Positions 15,117 through 23,481 of a DNA stretch of 40,514 nucleotides are shown here, one piece after another. Each line of letters begins with the position of its first letter. The first letter of the stretch is position 1. Location of the stretch: positions 1-40,514 of IMG/VR virus record IMGVR_UViG_3300046513_000272; one strand, given 5' to 3'. This DNA is from a virus. The notes under the pieces were generated by a model that was not told the DNA's origin, did no database searches, and worked only from the letters and a program-made list of their open reading frames with translations. Both the position numbers and the translations under genes were made by a program.

Positions 15117-17105
15117 ATGGGTGCCGTCGACGAATTCATCCGCTCGATCACGGAAGCGATCCGGCCCGACAGCCGGATACCGATCGCGGAGTGGGCGGAA
15201 ACCTACCGCGTGCTGCCGCCGGACACGCCGGAGCCGGGACCGTGGCGCAACAGCCGGACCCCGTACCTCATCGGCATCATGGACGCGCTGTCGCCCGACA
15301 GCCCGTATCGCGAGGTCTACCTGAAGAAGGGCCACCAGCTCGGCGGCTCTGCCCTGGGCGAGAACTTCATCGGCCACGCGATCACCTCGGCGGCCGGCAA
15401 CATCCTGGCCGTGTTCGCGACCCTTGAGGACGCCGAGAAGTGGGAGCTCTCTCGCTTCGAGCCCATGCGGCTCTCGACGGGAGAACTGAAGAAGCGGATC
15501 CGCGACGCGAACGTCAAGGGGTCCGACAACACGAAGCGCCGCAAGAAGTTCCCCGGCGGCTTCATGCAGCTGATCGGTGCGAACCGGCCTGGAGGCCTGA
15601 AGTCCTCGACGATGCGCTACGTGTTGCTCGAGGAGATGGACGAGTACGCCGGCGACATCGGCAACCAGGGCAGCCCGGAGACCCTGGCAAAAAAGCGGAC
15701 GTCGAACTTTGGCCGCAAGGCGCGGATCTTCGGCAACAGCACGCCGACGATCGTCGGCGCCTCGCCGATCGACCGCAACTACCTCCGGGGCGACCAGCAG
15801 AAGTACATGGTCGCCTGCCCGTGCTGCGGCACGCGTCAGTTCTTCAAGTGGTCGCAGATGAAGTGGCCGGAGGGCGAGCCTGAGAAGGTCCGCTACCTCT
15901 GCAACGACTGCGGCGTGCTCAGCACCGAAGCCGAATGGAAGACGCGTGGCTACGAGGGCGCGTACTGGCAGCCGACCGCCAAGGGCGAGCCTGGCGTGGC
16001 CAGCTTCCACTTGCCGTCATTGTATGCGCCGCTCGGATGGCGCCCGTGGGCCGAGCTGGCAGGCGACTGGATCGCTGCGCAGAAGGACCCTGTATTACTG
16101 AAGGCCTTCATCAACAATGAACTGGCCGAATGCTGGGAGGACTTGAGCGGCCAGGTGAAGGGTGCTGAGATCGCGAAGCGCCGCGAGACCTTCCAGCTGC
16201 GCACGATCCCGCAGGGGTGTCTTGCCCTGGTCATGTCGGTCGACGTTCAGGGCAACCGCCTGGAGTACCAGATCCTGGGCTGCGGCCGCAACAAGAAGCA
16301 CTGGGTCATCGACTACGGGATCATCGACGGTGACCCGGCCAAGGATGATGTGTGGGCCCGCCTGACGACACTGCGCGAGCGTCCGCTGGTGAACAGCTTC
16401 GGCGTCCCGATGCGTGTGCAGACGTGTGCAATCGACTCCGGTGGCCACCATACGCACGAGGTGTACCTGTACGCTAGGCTGTACCGGCATGCAGGCGTGT
16501 TTGCCATCAAGGGCCAAGGCGCCGCCAGCAAGCCGATCATCGGCCGGCCGGTGACGATGGATGTGAACCACAAGGGGCGGACGATTAAGGGCGGCGTGCA
16601 GCTCTGGCATGTGGGCACGCACACGGCGAAGCAGCTGCTGTTCGGCTACATCGCCTCCGACGAAGAGGCAGTGCCGGCGGACCGCTTCATCCGCTTCCCT
16701 GCAGGCCTCGCCGACGACTACTTCGAGCAGCTGACCGCCGAGGTGTATGACGCCGGAAAGAACGACTACCGCAAGCTGCCCGGCCGCCGCAATGAAGTCA
16801 TCGACCTGTTCGTGTACGGCTTCGCGGCAGCGTATCACCCACTGCTGCGCCTGGACACAATGCGGGATTCCGACTGGGCCCAGCTGGAGAGCGTGGTCGA
16901 GCCGGTCAACGGTGACCTGTTCAGGCAACCGCTGCCAAGCCCGGATGGGCCGGCACCTGCGACTGAGGCGGAAGCGTCGCCAGTAGCGGACGCGGAACTG
17001 CTACCGGCGACCGTAGCTCCACCACCGCCGAGCGTACCGCCGACGCAACCTCAACAACCGCCCGAAGACGACTGGCTCTCGGGCACTGATAATTGGCTGG
17101 ATTGA
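15117..17105 (+). CDS. terminase large subunit (GpA family ATPase-nuclease)
   Basis: This 662-aa packaging motor protein cuts the genome and drives it into the procapsid. The GpA-family start 'VLPPDTPEPGPWRNSRTPYL' is followed by a deviant Walker A KKGHQLGGSALGEN (~64-77), like lambda gpA, and the Walker B region VLLEEMDEY (~170). Two CxxC pairs (CPCCG ~234 and CNDCG ~261) suggest a zinc knuckle. The C-terminal nuclease half has YQILGCGRNKKHWVIDYGII and CAIDSGGHHTHEVY. The tail is Pro/Ala-rich. Length fits the family. An 18-bp palindrome copy (16415-16432) lies within. Confidence 0.95.
   Translation: MGAVDEFIRSITEAIRPDSRIPIAEWAETYRVLPPDTPEPGPWRNSRTPYLIGIMDALSPDSPYREVYLKKGHQLGGSALGENFIGHAITSAAGNILAVFATLEDAEKWELSRFEPMRLSTGELKKRIRDANVKGSDNTKRRKKFPGGFMQLIGANRPGGLKSSTMRYVLLEEMDEYAGDIGNQGSPETLAKKRTSNFGRKARIFGNSTPTIVGASPIDRNYLRGDQQKYMVACPCCGTRQFFKWSQMKWPEGEPEKVRYLCNDCGVLSTEAEWKTRGYEGAYWQPTAKGEPGVASFHLPSLYAPLGWRPWAELAGDWIAAQKDPVLLKAFINNELAECWEDLSGQVKGAEIAKRRETFQLRTIPQGCLALVMSVDVQGNRLEYQILGCGRNKKHWVIDYGIIDGDPAKDDVWARLTTLRERPLVNSFGVPMRVQTCAIDSGGHHTHEVYLYARLYRHAGVFAIKGQGAASKPIIGRPVTMDVNHKGRTIKGGVQLWHVGTHTAKQLLFGYIASDEEAVPADRFIRFPAGLADDYFEQLTAEVYDAGKNDYRKLPGRRNEVIDLFVYGFAAAYHPLLRLDTMRDSDWAQLESVVEPVNGDLFRQPLPSPDGPAPATEAEASPVADAELLPATVAPPPPSVPPTQPQQPPEDDWLSGTDNWLD
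16415..16432. repeat. dispersed 18-bp palindrome, copy 3
   Basis: TGTGCAGACGTGTGCAAT differs from the consensus at 3 of 18 positions, within terL coding sequence. Confidence 0.5.
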
Positions 17106-17107
17106 CC

Positions 17108-17329
17108 ATGGCATTTTCACTCACTCAACTTAACGCGCTCGAGGCCGCGATGGCATCCGGCCAGCTGTCGGTCAACTACGACGGCAAGAGCATCACCTAC
17201 CGCAGCGTGGGCGAGCTGGTCCAGGCGCGCAATATCGTGCGCTCCGAACTGATCGCGGCCGGCCAGCTCCGCGAGGCGCCGCGGTCTAACCGTGGCCCAG
17301 CGTCGCTGGCCACCTTCAGCCGAGACTGA
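17108..17329 (+). CDS. gpW-like head-tail joining protein
   Basis: This 73-aa protein from ATG 17108 begins MAFSLTQLNALEAAMASGQL and continues 'SVNYDGKSITYRSVGELVQA', the gpW fold of helix, beta hairpin and helix. gpW plugs the portal after packaging and lets tails attach. Its place between terL and the portal is that of lambda W. Confidence 0.88.
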   Translation: MAFSLTQLNALEAAMASGQLSVNYDGKSITYRSVGELVQARNIVRSELIAAGQLREAPRSNRGPASLATFSRD

Positions 17330-17330
17330 C

Positions 17331-18782
17331 ATGAACCTTATCGATGAACTGGTCAGTTTCTTCGACCCGCTAGCCGGCGTCCGGCGTGCGCAGGCACGGA
17401 TGGCGCTCGAGCACGTGCGCGGTTACGACGCCGCCAAGGTCGGGCGCCGCACGAGCGGCTGGGTTGCGGGCAGCGGTAGTGCCAACGTCGAGATCGGGCC
17501 GGCGTTGACGCGAGTGCGGAATCGCTGCCGCGACGTGGTCCGTAATAACGAGTACGCGACCCGTGCCCTTGATAGCCTGGTGAGCAATACGGTTGGCGAC
17601 GGCATCACAGCGAAAGCGGCCGACCAGGTGCTGTGGAACGACTGGTGCGAGTATTGCGATGCGGATGGGCAGCTCGACTTCGCCGGCCTGATCGAGCTTG
17701 CTGTTCGCACCCGACGCGAGAGCGGCGAGGTGCTGATTCGCTTCCGGCAGCGCATGCCCGAGGATGGGCTGGCTGTCCCCCTGCAGCTGCAGGTGCTGGA
17801 GCCGGACCATATCGACAACACGAAGAACGGCCCGCTCGGTAACGGCAACTTCGCGATCACCGGAGTCGAGTACAACCTGATCGGCCAGCGGGTCGCCTAC
17901 TGGCTCTACCCGGTACACCCGGGTGAGGTGGCGACCTTCCGGCTGAATTCGTTGGAGAGCAAGCGCGTGCCGGCCTCCGAGGTGCTGCACTACTACCGCA
18001 AGCGCAGGCCCACTCAGGTGCGCGGCATGCCCGAGCTCGCGGTGTCGCTGCTGCGCATGCGGGACCTGGCCGACTATGAGCAGGCGGAGCTGGTGCGCAA
18101 GAAGATCGAGGCCTGCTTCGTCGCCTTCGTTCGCACGGACAACGCGACCGCACGCCTGGGGGCAACCAGCGAGGAGCCGAAGGCACAAGTGCAAGAGAAG
18201 GTTGCGCCCGGGATGATCAAGTATCTGTCGAACGCCGAGAGCGTGGACTTCGGCAACCCGTCTTCGAGCGGAGGCTTCGGCGAATACACCAGGACGCAGC
18301 TGCAAGCCATTGCCGCCGGCGCCGGCGTCATGTATTCGCAGATGACCGGCGACCTCTCCAGCTTCAACTACAGCAGCTACAGGGCCGGCCTGGTGGAGTT
18401 TCGCCAGATGGTCAAGGCCGAGCAATGGCTCGCGCTGAAGCCGATGGTGCTGGCACCGATCGCGCGCCGCTTCCAGCAGGTGGCCCTGCTAGCCGGGCAG
18501 ACGAAGAAGCCGGTCCAGCCCTTCATCTGGAACATGCCGAAGCTGCAGTGGGTCGATCCGCTCAAGGATGTGATGGCCGAGAAGGAAGCGATCCGCGGCG
18601 GCCTGAAGTCATTGTCAGCCTCGATCAGGGAAGGCGGCGACGATCCCGACCAGGTGCGGGCAGAGATCGCCGCTGAGCGCGAACAACTCAAGAAACTGGG
18701 CATTGTCGTGGACTCGGATGCCGCGGTTTCCGGCAAGCTCATCGATGCCGCGACCACGGCAAAGATCATCGGCGCCGACTGA
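17331..18782 (+). CDS. portal protein (lambda gpB family)
   Basis: The product is 483 aa from ATG 17331, one base after the gpW-like stop. 'NEYATRALDSLVSNTVGDGI', 'ARRESGEVLIRF'-type segments, LQVLEPDHIDN and 'YSQMTGDLSSFNYSSYRAGL' are the conserved landmarks of lambda-type portals (PF05136). It forms the dodecameric DNA gate of the capsid. A terminator follows the gene. Confidence 0.93.
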   Translation: MNLIDELVSFFDPLAGVRRAQARMALEHVRGYDAAKVGRRTSGWVAGSGSANVEIGPALTRVRNRCRDVVRNNEYATRALDSLVSNTVGDGITAKAADQVLWNDWCEYCDADGQLDFAGLIELAVRTRRESGEVLIRFRQRMPEDGLAVPLQLQVLEPDHIDNTKNGPLGNGNFAITGVEYNLIGQRVAYWLYPVHPGEVATFRLNSLESKRVPASEVLHYYRKRRPTQVRGMPELAVSLLRMRDLADYEQAELVRKKIEACFVAFVRTDNATARLGATSEEPKAQVQEKVAPGMIKYLSNAESVDFGNPSSSGGFGEYTRTQLQAIAAGAGVMYSQMTGDLSSFNYSSYRAGLVEFRQMVKAEQWLALKPMVLAPIARRFQQVALLAGQTKKPVQPFIWNMPKLQWVDPLKDVMAEKEAIRGGLKSLSASIREGGDDPDQVRAEIAAEREQLKKLGIVVDSDAAVSGKLIDAATTAKIIGAD

Positions 18783-18800
18783 AGCCGCTTTCATCCACCA

Positions 18801-18835
18801 GCCCCGCAGGCTCACGCCTAGCGGGGCATTTTTTT
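18801..18835 (+). terminator. intra-operon terminator after portal gene
   Basis: GCCCCGC (18801-18807) pairs with GCGGGGC (18821-18827) across a 13-base loop, and seven T follow. The next structural gene starts 11 bp later, so late transcription must read through it. Confidence 0.8.
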
Positions 18836-18845
18836 GAGGTAAGCA

Positions 18846-20900
18846 ATGCCGCAACCTAACGAACAGCAGCAGATCCAGCAGCTGCCGATGATGTCGCGCG
18901 AGGCGCCGGTGACGGCGGTGAACGCCGATACCCGCACGGTCGACCTGGTGTGGAGTACCGGCGCCGGCGTCCTGCGCTACGACTGGTACGCCGAACGCTA
19001 CTACAACGAAGTGCTGAGCATGGACCCGGCTCACGTGCGCATGGGCCGCATGGCGTCGGGCCGCGCACCGCTGCTCAACACGCACAGCCGCTGGGATCTC
19101 AGCAGCGTCCTGGGCGTGATCCGCACGGCCGAGCTGCAGGATGGCCAGGGCGTCGCCTCGGCGGAGTTCTCCAAGCGCGCGGACGTCGAGCCGTACTACC
19201 AGGACGTGGTCGACAAGATCATCGGCAACGTCTCGGTCGGTTACACCGTGCATGCCTTCGAGCGCATCCCGCCGACCAACCCGGGCGACCTCTGGACCTA
19301 TATGGCCGTCGACTGGGAGCCGACCGAGGCATCGCTCGTGCCGATCGGCGCTGACGCCGATGCCGGCGTGCGCAGCATCGACCAGCCGCCGCCGAAGATG
19401 CCCGAAGGGCGTCTCAGCCCGTGCAAATTCACCACCCGCAGTATCGATTCCAACCACCCGCCGGCAGCCGCCGGCACCACATCCCGAAAGGAAAACACCA
19501 TGCCCGGTGAAACCACCACCACGGCGGCGCCGAATCCGGCCGCTCCGCAGATCGACCAGCGCGCGCTCGACCAGGCGCGTGCCGAAGGCGCCCGCGCCGA
19601 ATCCGAACGTCAGGCCGGCATCCGCGAAGCCGTCCGCCTGGGCGGTCTGGACGCGGCCTACGCCGACCAGCTGATCGCCCGCTCGGACATGACCCCGGCG
19701 GACGCAGGCCTGGCCGTGCTGCGCGAGAAGGCCAAGCGCGACGCCGCAAACCCGACCCGCAGCGCCGCCGACATCCGCACCGTCTCGGACGAGACCGACA
19801 TGCGCCGCACCGCGATCAGCGATGCGATCTCGCTGCGCTGCAACCCGAACGGCGAAGTGCGCAAGCACGCAGCCCGCGTCGAGGCAGCGCGCCAGTACCG
19901 CGGCTTCAACCTGATCGACATGGCGCGTGCCAGCATCGAAGCAGCTGGCGGCAGCACGCGCGGCCTGAATCGCCGCGAGATCGCGGTCCTGGCCCTGAAC
20001 CTGGACCACGATATGCGTGGCCGTGCGGGCATGTCGTCCACCTCGGATTTCCCGGAGATCCTGGCCGGCACTGTGAATCGCACCCTGCGCGCGGCCTACC
20101 TGCAGCAGTCCCGCACCTTCACGGCCTGGGCCCGCCAGACCACGGCGCCGGACTTCCGCCAGGTGGCGCGCACCCAGCTGTCGGAATCGTCCGCCTTCAA
20201 GAAGATCGGTGAAGGTGGCGAGTACAAGGCGCTGACCTTCGGTGACGGTGCTGAGAAATATGCGCTGTCGAAGTTCGGCGGCATCGTGTCGATCACCTGG
20301 GAGTCGATCGTCAACGACGACCTGGGCGCGTTCGACCGCATCCCGTTCGCGCTGGCAGCTGAAGCCGCCGCGCTGGAAGGTGACATCGTGTACGGTCTGC
20401 TGACCGGTGCGCACAAGATGTCGGACGGAAAGGAGCTGTTCCACGCTGCGCACGCCAACCTGGCTCCGGCGGGCGCCGCGATCGACGAGATCGCTCTGGG
20501 CGAGGCACGTGCGGCGATGCGTAAGCAGAAGGGCATGAAGAATCGCGTGCTCAACCTGACCCCTTCGTTCCTGATCGTCGGCCCGGACAACGAGACTGCG
20601 GCGAACAAGTACACCTCGGCGTCGTTCGTCGCAGCCAAGGCCGGGGACGTGAACCCGAACTACAACACCTCCCTCGAGGTGGTCACCGAGGCGCGCATCG
20701 AAGGCAAGCAGTGGTTCATGTCCGCCGCGCCCGACATGGTCGACACGATCGAATACGCCTACCTGGAAGGCGAGGACGGCCTGTACACCGAACAGCGTCA
20801 GGGCTTCGAGGTCGACGGCCTGCAGATCAAGGCACGTCACGCCTTCGCCGCGGCGCCGATCGACTGGCGCGGCCTGTGGAAGAACCCGGGCGCGGCATAA
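18846..20900 (+). CDS. prohead protease / major capsid protein fusion
   Basis: This 684-aa fusion has two parts. Residues ~1-200 form an HK97-type prohead protease: SREAPVTAVNADTRTVDLVW, LLNTHSRWDLSSVLGVI (catalytic His in NTHS) and 'IIGNVSVGYTVH' (Ser in the family's xSxG-like site). Residues ~210-310 are a charged helical scaffold-like delta region ('RALDQARAEGARAESERQAG'). The rest is the HK97-fold capsid: 'SDFPEILAGTVNRTLRAAYL', 'YALSKFGGIVSITWESIVND' and 'HAANLAPA'-type loop. Fusions of this kind are known in some siphophages. An internal ATG at 19501 with GAAAGG upstream could give free capsid subunits. Confidence 0.92.
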   Translation: MPQPNEQQQIQQLPMMSREAPVTAVNADTRTVDLVWSTGAGVLRYDWYAERYYNEVLSMDPAHVRMGRMASGRAPLLNTHSRWDLSSVLGVIRTAELQDGQGVASAEFSKRADVEPYYQDVVDKIIGNVSVGYTVHAFERIPPTNPGDLWTYMAVDWEPTEASLVPIGADADAGVRSIDQPPPKMPEGRLSPCKFTTRSIDSNHPPAAAGTTSRKENTMPGETTTTAAPNPAAPQIDQRALDQARAEGARAESERQAGIREAVRLGGLDAAYADQLIARSDMTPADAGLAVLREKAKRDAANPTRSAADIRTVSDETDMRRTAISDAISLRCNPNGEVRKHAARVEAARQYRGFNLIDMARASIEAAGGSTRGLNRREIAVLALNLDHDMRGRAGMSSTSDFPEILAGTVNRTLRAAYLQQSRTFTAWARQTTAPDFRQVARTQLSESSAFKKIGEGGEYKALTFGDGAEKYALSKFGGIVSITWESIVNDDLGAFDRIPFALAAEAAALEGDIVYGLLTGAHKMSDGKELFHAAHANLAPAGAAIDEIALGEARAAMRKQKGMKNRVLNLTPSFLIVGPDNETAANKYTSASFVAAKAGDVNPNYNTSLEVVTEARIEGKQWFMSAAPDMVDTIEYAYLEGEDGLYTEQRQGFEVDGLQIKARHAFAAAPIDWRGLWKNPGAA

Positions 20901-20926
20901 GCCCTGGCTTCTTCAAGGTAACACCG

Positions 20927-20946
20927 GCGCCGCCTGCGGGCGGCGC
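20927..20946 (+). terminator. GC-rich hairpin after capsid gene
   Basis: GCGCCGCC-TGCG-GGCGGCGC is an 8-bp perfect stem in the 82-bp gap between capsid and decoration genes. There is no T-run, so it may be a processing or stability hairpin, not a terminator. Confidence 0.5.
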
Positions 20947-20982
20947 TTCCATTTCAACTCTCTCTCCTGAAAGGGGTATCGC

Positions 20983-21315
20983 ATGCAAAACTTCATCCAG
21001 AAAGGCCACACGCTGACGCTCGTGGCCGCCGCCGCACTGCTGGCCGGCCAGGCACAGCTGACGGGCAAGATTTTCGGCGTGGCGGTCAACGACGTCGCTG
21101 CCGGCGACTCCGGCGAATTCGAGACGGCTGGCGTGTTCGAGCTGCCGGCGCTGGCGACCGATGTCGCCGCCCAAGGCGCAATCCTGTACTGGGATGCGGC
21201 AAACCACCGCCTCACCACTACGGCTGCCGGCAACACCCGGGTGGGCGTCGCCACCGAGGCCAAAGCCAACGGCGCGGCCACGGCGATGATCAAGATCGAC
21301 GCCGTCATCGCCTAA
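20983..21315 (+). CDS. DUF2190 capsid decoration protein
   Basis: This 110-aa protein starts at ATG 20983 with AAGGGG upstream. 'FIQKGHTLTLVAAAALLAGQ' and 'GKIFGVAVNDVAAGDSGEFE' are typical of the DUF2190 family: small beta-rich proteins that sit on the capsid surface downstream of the capsid gene and stabilise it. Confidence 0.9.
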   Translation: MQNFIQKGHTLTLVAAAALLAGQAQLTGKIFGVAVNDVAAGDSGEFETAGVFELPALATDVAAQGAILYWDAANHRLTTTAAGNTRVGVATEAKANGAATAMIKIDAVIA

Positions 21316-21323
21316 GCGCGCAT

Positions 21324-21632
21324 ATGGGATTCGATGCTTCTGTGTTCTGGCCGGCCTTCAAGGCGGCCGGCATGGTGGACGTAGCGGTCCACCAGCCACC
21401 CAACGGCGTCGCCGTGGCGTTCGATGTCGGCTTCAAACGTCCTGACCAGGTGGTGCTCGACGGGATGGTGCACAGCACCGACTACAGCATCGAGTACCAG
21501 GCCACTGACGTCACCCTGCAGCGCGGCGACGTTGTGCGGATCGACGGCGTCGACTACAAGGTCCGGCTGAAACCGGAGGCGAAGGGCGACGGTACGTTTT
21601 ACGTCGCCTCGCTCGAGGTGATGAAGCCATGA
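21324..21632 (+). CDS. head-tail joining protein (gpFII-like)
   Basis: This 102-aa protein is mostly beta strands ('YQATDVTLQRGDVVRIDGVD' then YKVRLKP), in line with the head-tail connector FII-like fold. It overlaps the next gene by ATGA and sits between decoration and tail-terminator genes, as in lambda. Confidence 0.75.
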   Translation: MGFDASVFWPAFKAAGMVDVAVHQPPNGVAVAFDVGFKRPDQVVLDGMVHSTDYSIEYQATDVTLQRGDVVRIDGVDYKVRLKPEAKGDGTFYVASLEVMKP

Positions 21633-22045
21633 CCCTGCGCGAGAGTTACATCCAAGGGCTGATGGCCCTGCTCGCGGCCACGCCGGCGTTTCCGGCCGGC
21701 GTGACCCGTTCGATGTCCGTGGCGTTCGGCCTGGACGAAAGCCCGATGGTGATCGTCCACCGCGGCGCCGAGGACCTCGAGAACAGCCTGGGCGACGACA
21801 CCGAGCGACACTGCGAGATCCTGATCAGCGTCGTCTCGCGGGGCGATGAACCCGATCGGGAGGCGGACGAGGTCATGGAGGTAGCACACCCGGTAATCAT
21901 GGGCTTCAGCGCACCAGGCCTCTACCTGGTCGAGGAGGCCGGGACGAACGCCCCGGCGTTCGCCGGCGCAGACGGCAACGCCTGCATGGTCACTACCCGC
22001 TACAGGCTTCACTACACCACATCCCGGCTCAGTCTCAGCGCCTGA
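21629..22045 (+). CDS. tail terminator / minor tail protein U-like
   Basis: The product is 138 aa. The layout 'MTLRESYIQGLMALLAATPA', then strands MVIVHRGAED and CEILISVVSRG, ending 'CMVTTRYRLHYTT', is that of gpU-like tail terminators, which cap the tail tube and bind the head connector. Overlaps the preceding gene by ATGA. Confidence 0.7.
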   Translation: MTLRESYIQGLMALLAATPAFPAGVTRSMSVAFGLDESPMVIVHRGAEDLENSLGDDTERHCEILISVVSRGDEPDREADEVMEVAHPVIMGFSAPGLYLVEEAGTNAPAFAGADGNACMVTTRYRLHYTTSRLSLSA

Positions 22046-22099
22046 GCCCTGCAGCTTCACTCATACCGCGCAAGCGGCTTCAATTTTTGGAGGAATTAC

Positions 22100-22732
22100 A
22101 TGTCCGGAATTTCCGCACAAGGCAGCACGCTGGAGATCGGCACCGGCAACGGCGCGGCGAAGAACATCACCGCCATCACCGTTGGCTTCCCGGCCGTCTT
22201 CACCAGTGCAGCCCACGGCTTCACCAATGGCACCGTCCTCAAGCTCGCTGGCATTGGCGGCACGATGGCAGCGCTGAATGGCAGCGAGCATGTCGTCGCG
22301 AATGCGACGGCCGACACCTTTGCCCTCCTGGACGTCAACACGCTCGGCCTCGTGTTCGGTGCGGGCGGCACGGCAACGCCGAAGGCCTACACCAAGATCA
22401 ACGGCCTGCTGTCGTTTGACGGCTTCGATGGCGCAGCATCCGACATCGACTCGACGGACCTGGACAGCCAGGCGATGGAGTACATCAGCGGCCTGCGCGA
22501 CGAAGGTAAGTTCGGCTTCGAGACCAAGGTGCTGGCGGCCGATAACGGGCAGATTGCCCTGCGTGCAGCGCGTACCAGCGGCGCCGTGGTCGACATGAAG
22601 CTGTCGCTGCCGGACGGCACTGTCGCCAGCTTCAAGGCCTTGGTCAAGTCGATTCCTAGCTCGGGCGGCGTGAATGCCCTGTTGAAGGGCAAGGTCGACA
22701 CCAAGATCAGCGGTCCTGTGGTGTGGAGCTGA
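22100..22732 (+). CDS. major tail (tube) protein
   Basis: This 210-aa protein starts at ATG 22100 after GGAGG. Its N-terminus, 'MSGISAQGSTLEIGTGNGAA', precedes a small domain that may be an inserted Ig-like or binding fold. The C-terminal half, 'SDIDSTDLDSQAMEYISGLR' then DEGKFGFETKV and 'DTKISGPVVW', is the gpV-type tube fold. It stacks as rings to form the tail tube. Confidence 0.85.
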   Translation: MSGISAQGSTLEIGTGNGAAKNITAITVGFPAVFTSAAHGFTNGTVLKLAGIGGTMAALNGSEHVVANATADTFALLDVNTLGLVFGAGGTATPKAYTKINGLLSFDGFDGAASDIDSTDLDSQAMEYISGLRDEGKFGFETKVLAADNGQIALRAARTSGAVVDMKLSLPDGTVASFKALVKSIPSSGGVNALLKGKVDTKISGPVVWS

Positions 22733-22734
22733 CC

Positions 22735-23121
22735 ATGCGCCTGCTCTCGAAATCGGCCATCCTCGGCGCCGAAGACCTGAAGCACGAGGACGTTCCGGTG
22801 CCGCAGTGGGGCGGCACCGTGCGCGTGCGCGTCATGAATGGCATCGAGCGCGACGAGTTCCGTGCAGCGCTTGCAGCTGCAGGCGATACGGTCCCGGTCG
22901 GCAAGTTCTCGGCGGCCCTGCTCGCGGCCACCTGCATCGACGAGAGCGGCGCCCGGCTGTTCACGATGGAAGACGTCGAGGCCCTGCAGGCCAAGAGCGC
23001 TGCCTCGCTGGATGCGCCGGCCGCCGTTGCCATGCGTCTGAACGGCCTTGGTGGGACCGCGGTCGAGGACGCCGCAAAAAACTCCGCGAGCGGCCAGAGC
23101 GGAGATTCTGGTTCCGCCTAG
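22735..23121 (+). CDS. tail assembly chaperone, gpG-like
   Basis: This 128-aa protein from ATG 22735 begins MRLLSKSAILGAEDLKHEDV. It is the short product of a G/GT pair: a slippery A AAA AAC heptamer at 23076-23082 lies 40 bp before the stop, and the -1 frame stays open into the next gene. Such chaperones coat the tape measure protein during tail assembly. Confidence 0.85.
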   Translation: MRLLSKSAILGAEDLKHEDVPVPQWGGTVRVRVMNGIERDEFRAALAAAGDTVPVGKFSAALLAATCIDESGARLFTMEDVEALQAKSAASLDAPAAVAMRLNGLGGTAVEDAAKNSASGQSGDSGSA

Positions 23122-23438
23122 CGAAGGAGCTGGGCATGAGCGTCCGCCAGGCGCAGCTGCAGATCAGCTCGACCGAGTTCACCGAATGGATGGCGTTCTA
23201 CGAGCTCGAGCCGTTCGGCGACATCATCGCCGACCTGCGGCACGGGACTGCGGCTGCGCTCCTGGCGAACATCAACCGCGACAGCAAGGCGCGGCCGGAG
23301 CAGTACACGGCCGAGGACTTCATCTTCTGGCGCCGCGAGGACCAGGTGCAAGAAGATGCGGCACCCGTCCTGCTGGACGATCCTGTCGCCCAGTCGAACC
23401 TCCTGCGCGCTGCGCTGTTTGGGCTGCCTCCAAAATAG
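22735..23438 (+). CDS. tail assembly chaperone fusion (gpGT-like, made by -1 frameshift)
   Basis: This is the extended product of the gpG-like start joined by -1 shift at 23076-23082 to the downstream frame, about 234 aa. At the junction the sequence goes VEDAAK then KLRERPERRFWFRLAKELG, then the T domain. GT-type fusions bind both tape measure and tube proteins and are needed in a fixed low ratio to G. Confidence 0.82.
23076..23082 (+). promoter_or_regulatory. programmed -1 ribosomal frameshift site
   Basis: A AAA AAC is in the exact register for -1 slippage: zero-frame codons GCA AAA AAC. The shifted frame is open from before this site to 23438, giving a ~234-aa gpG-gpT fusion. Confidence 0.88.
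23136..23438 (+). CDS. gpT-like tail chaperone domain (possible independent start)
   Basis: ATG 23136 has AAGGAG at proper spacing, so a free 100-aa T product is possible besides the frameshift fusion. Sequence: MSVRQAQLQISSTEFTEWMA, then 'FYELEPFGDIIADLRHGTAA' and 'YTAEDFIFWR', typical of the gpT-like domain (DUF4035-type). Confidence 0.7.
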   Translation: MSVRQAQLQISSTEFTEWMAFYELEPFGDIIADLRHGTAAALLANINRDSKARPEQYTAEDFIFWRREDQVQEDAAPVLLDDPVAQSNLLRAALFGLPPK

Positions 23439-23445
23439 TTGTGGC

Positions 23446-23481
23446 ATCATTCCTCCCGTCAACATTTAAGGGAGGAATGAT
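23446..23481 (+). promoter_or_regulatory. RNA hairpin hiding the ribosome site and start of the lipoprotein gene
   Basis: ATCATTCCTCCC (23446-23457) and GGGAGGAATGAT (23470-23481) are perfect 12-bp complements around a 12-base loop. The 3' arm contains the GGAGG and the ATG(s) of the next gene. No T-run follows, so it is not a terminator. Read-through late mRNA would keep the start closed. Confidence 0.75.

Noticed and set aside
18615-20840. 741-aa minus-strand frame opposite the capsid fusion; similar long frames at 28741-30648 and 14502-16010
   Set aside because: All lie opposite convincing structural genes and show no motifs, ribosome sites or operon logic.
23446-23481. Hairpin as a terminator of the tail chaperone genes
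   Set aside because: No T-run after the stem, and its 3' arm is exactly the start region of the next gene.
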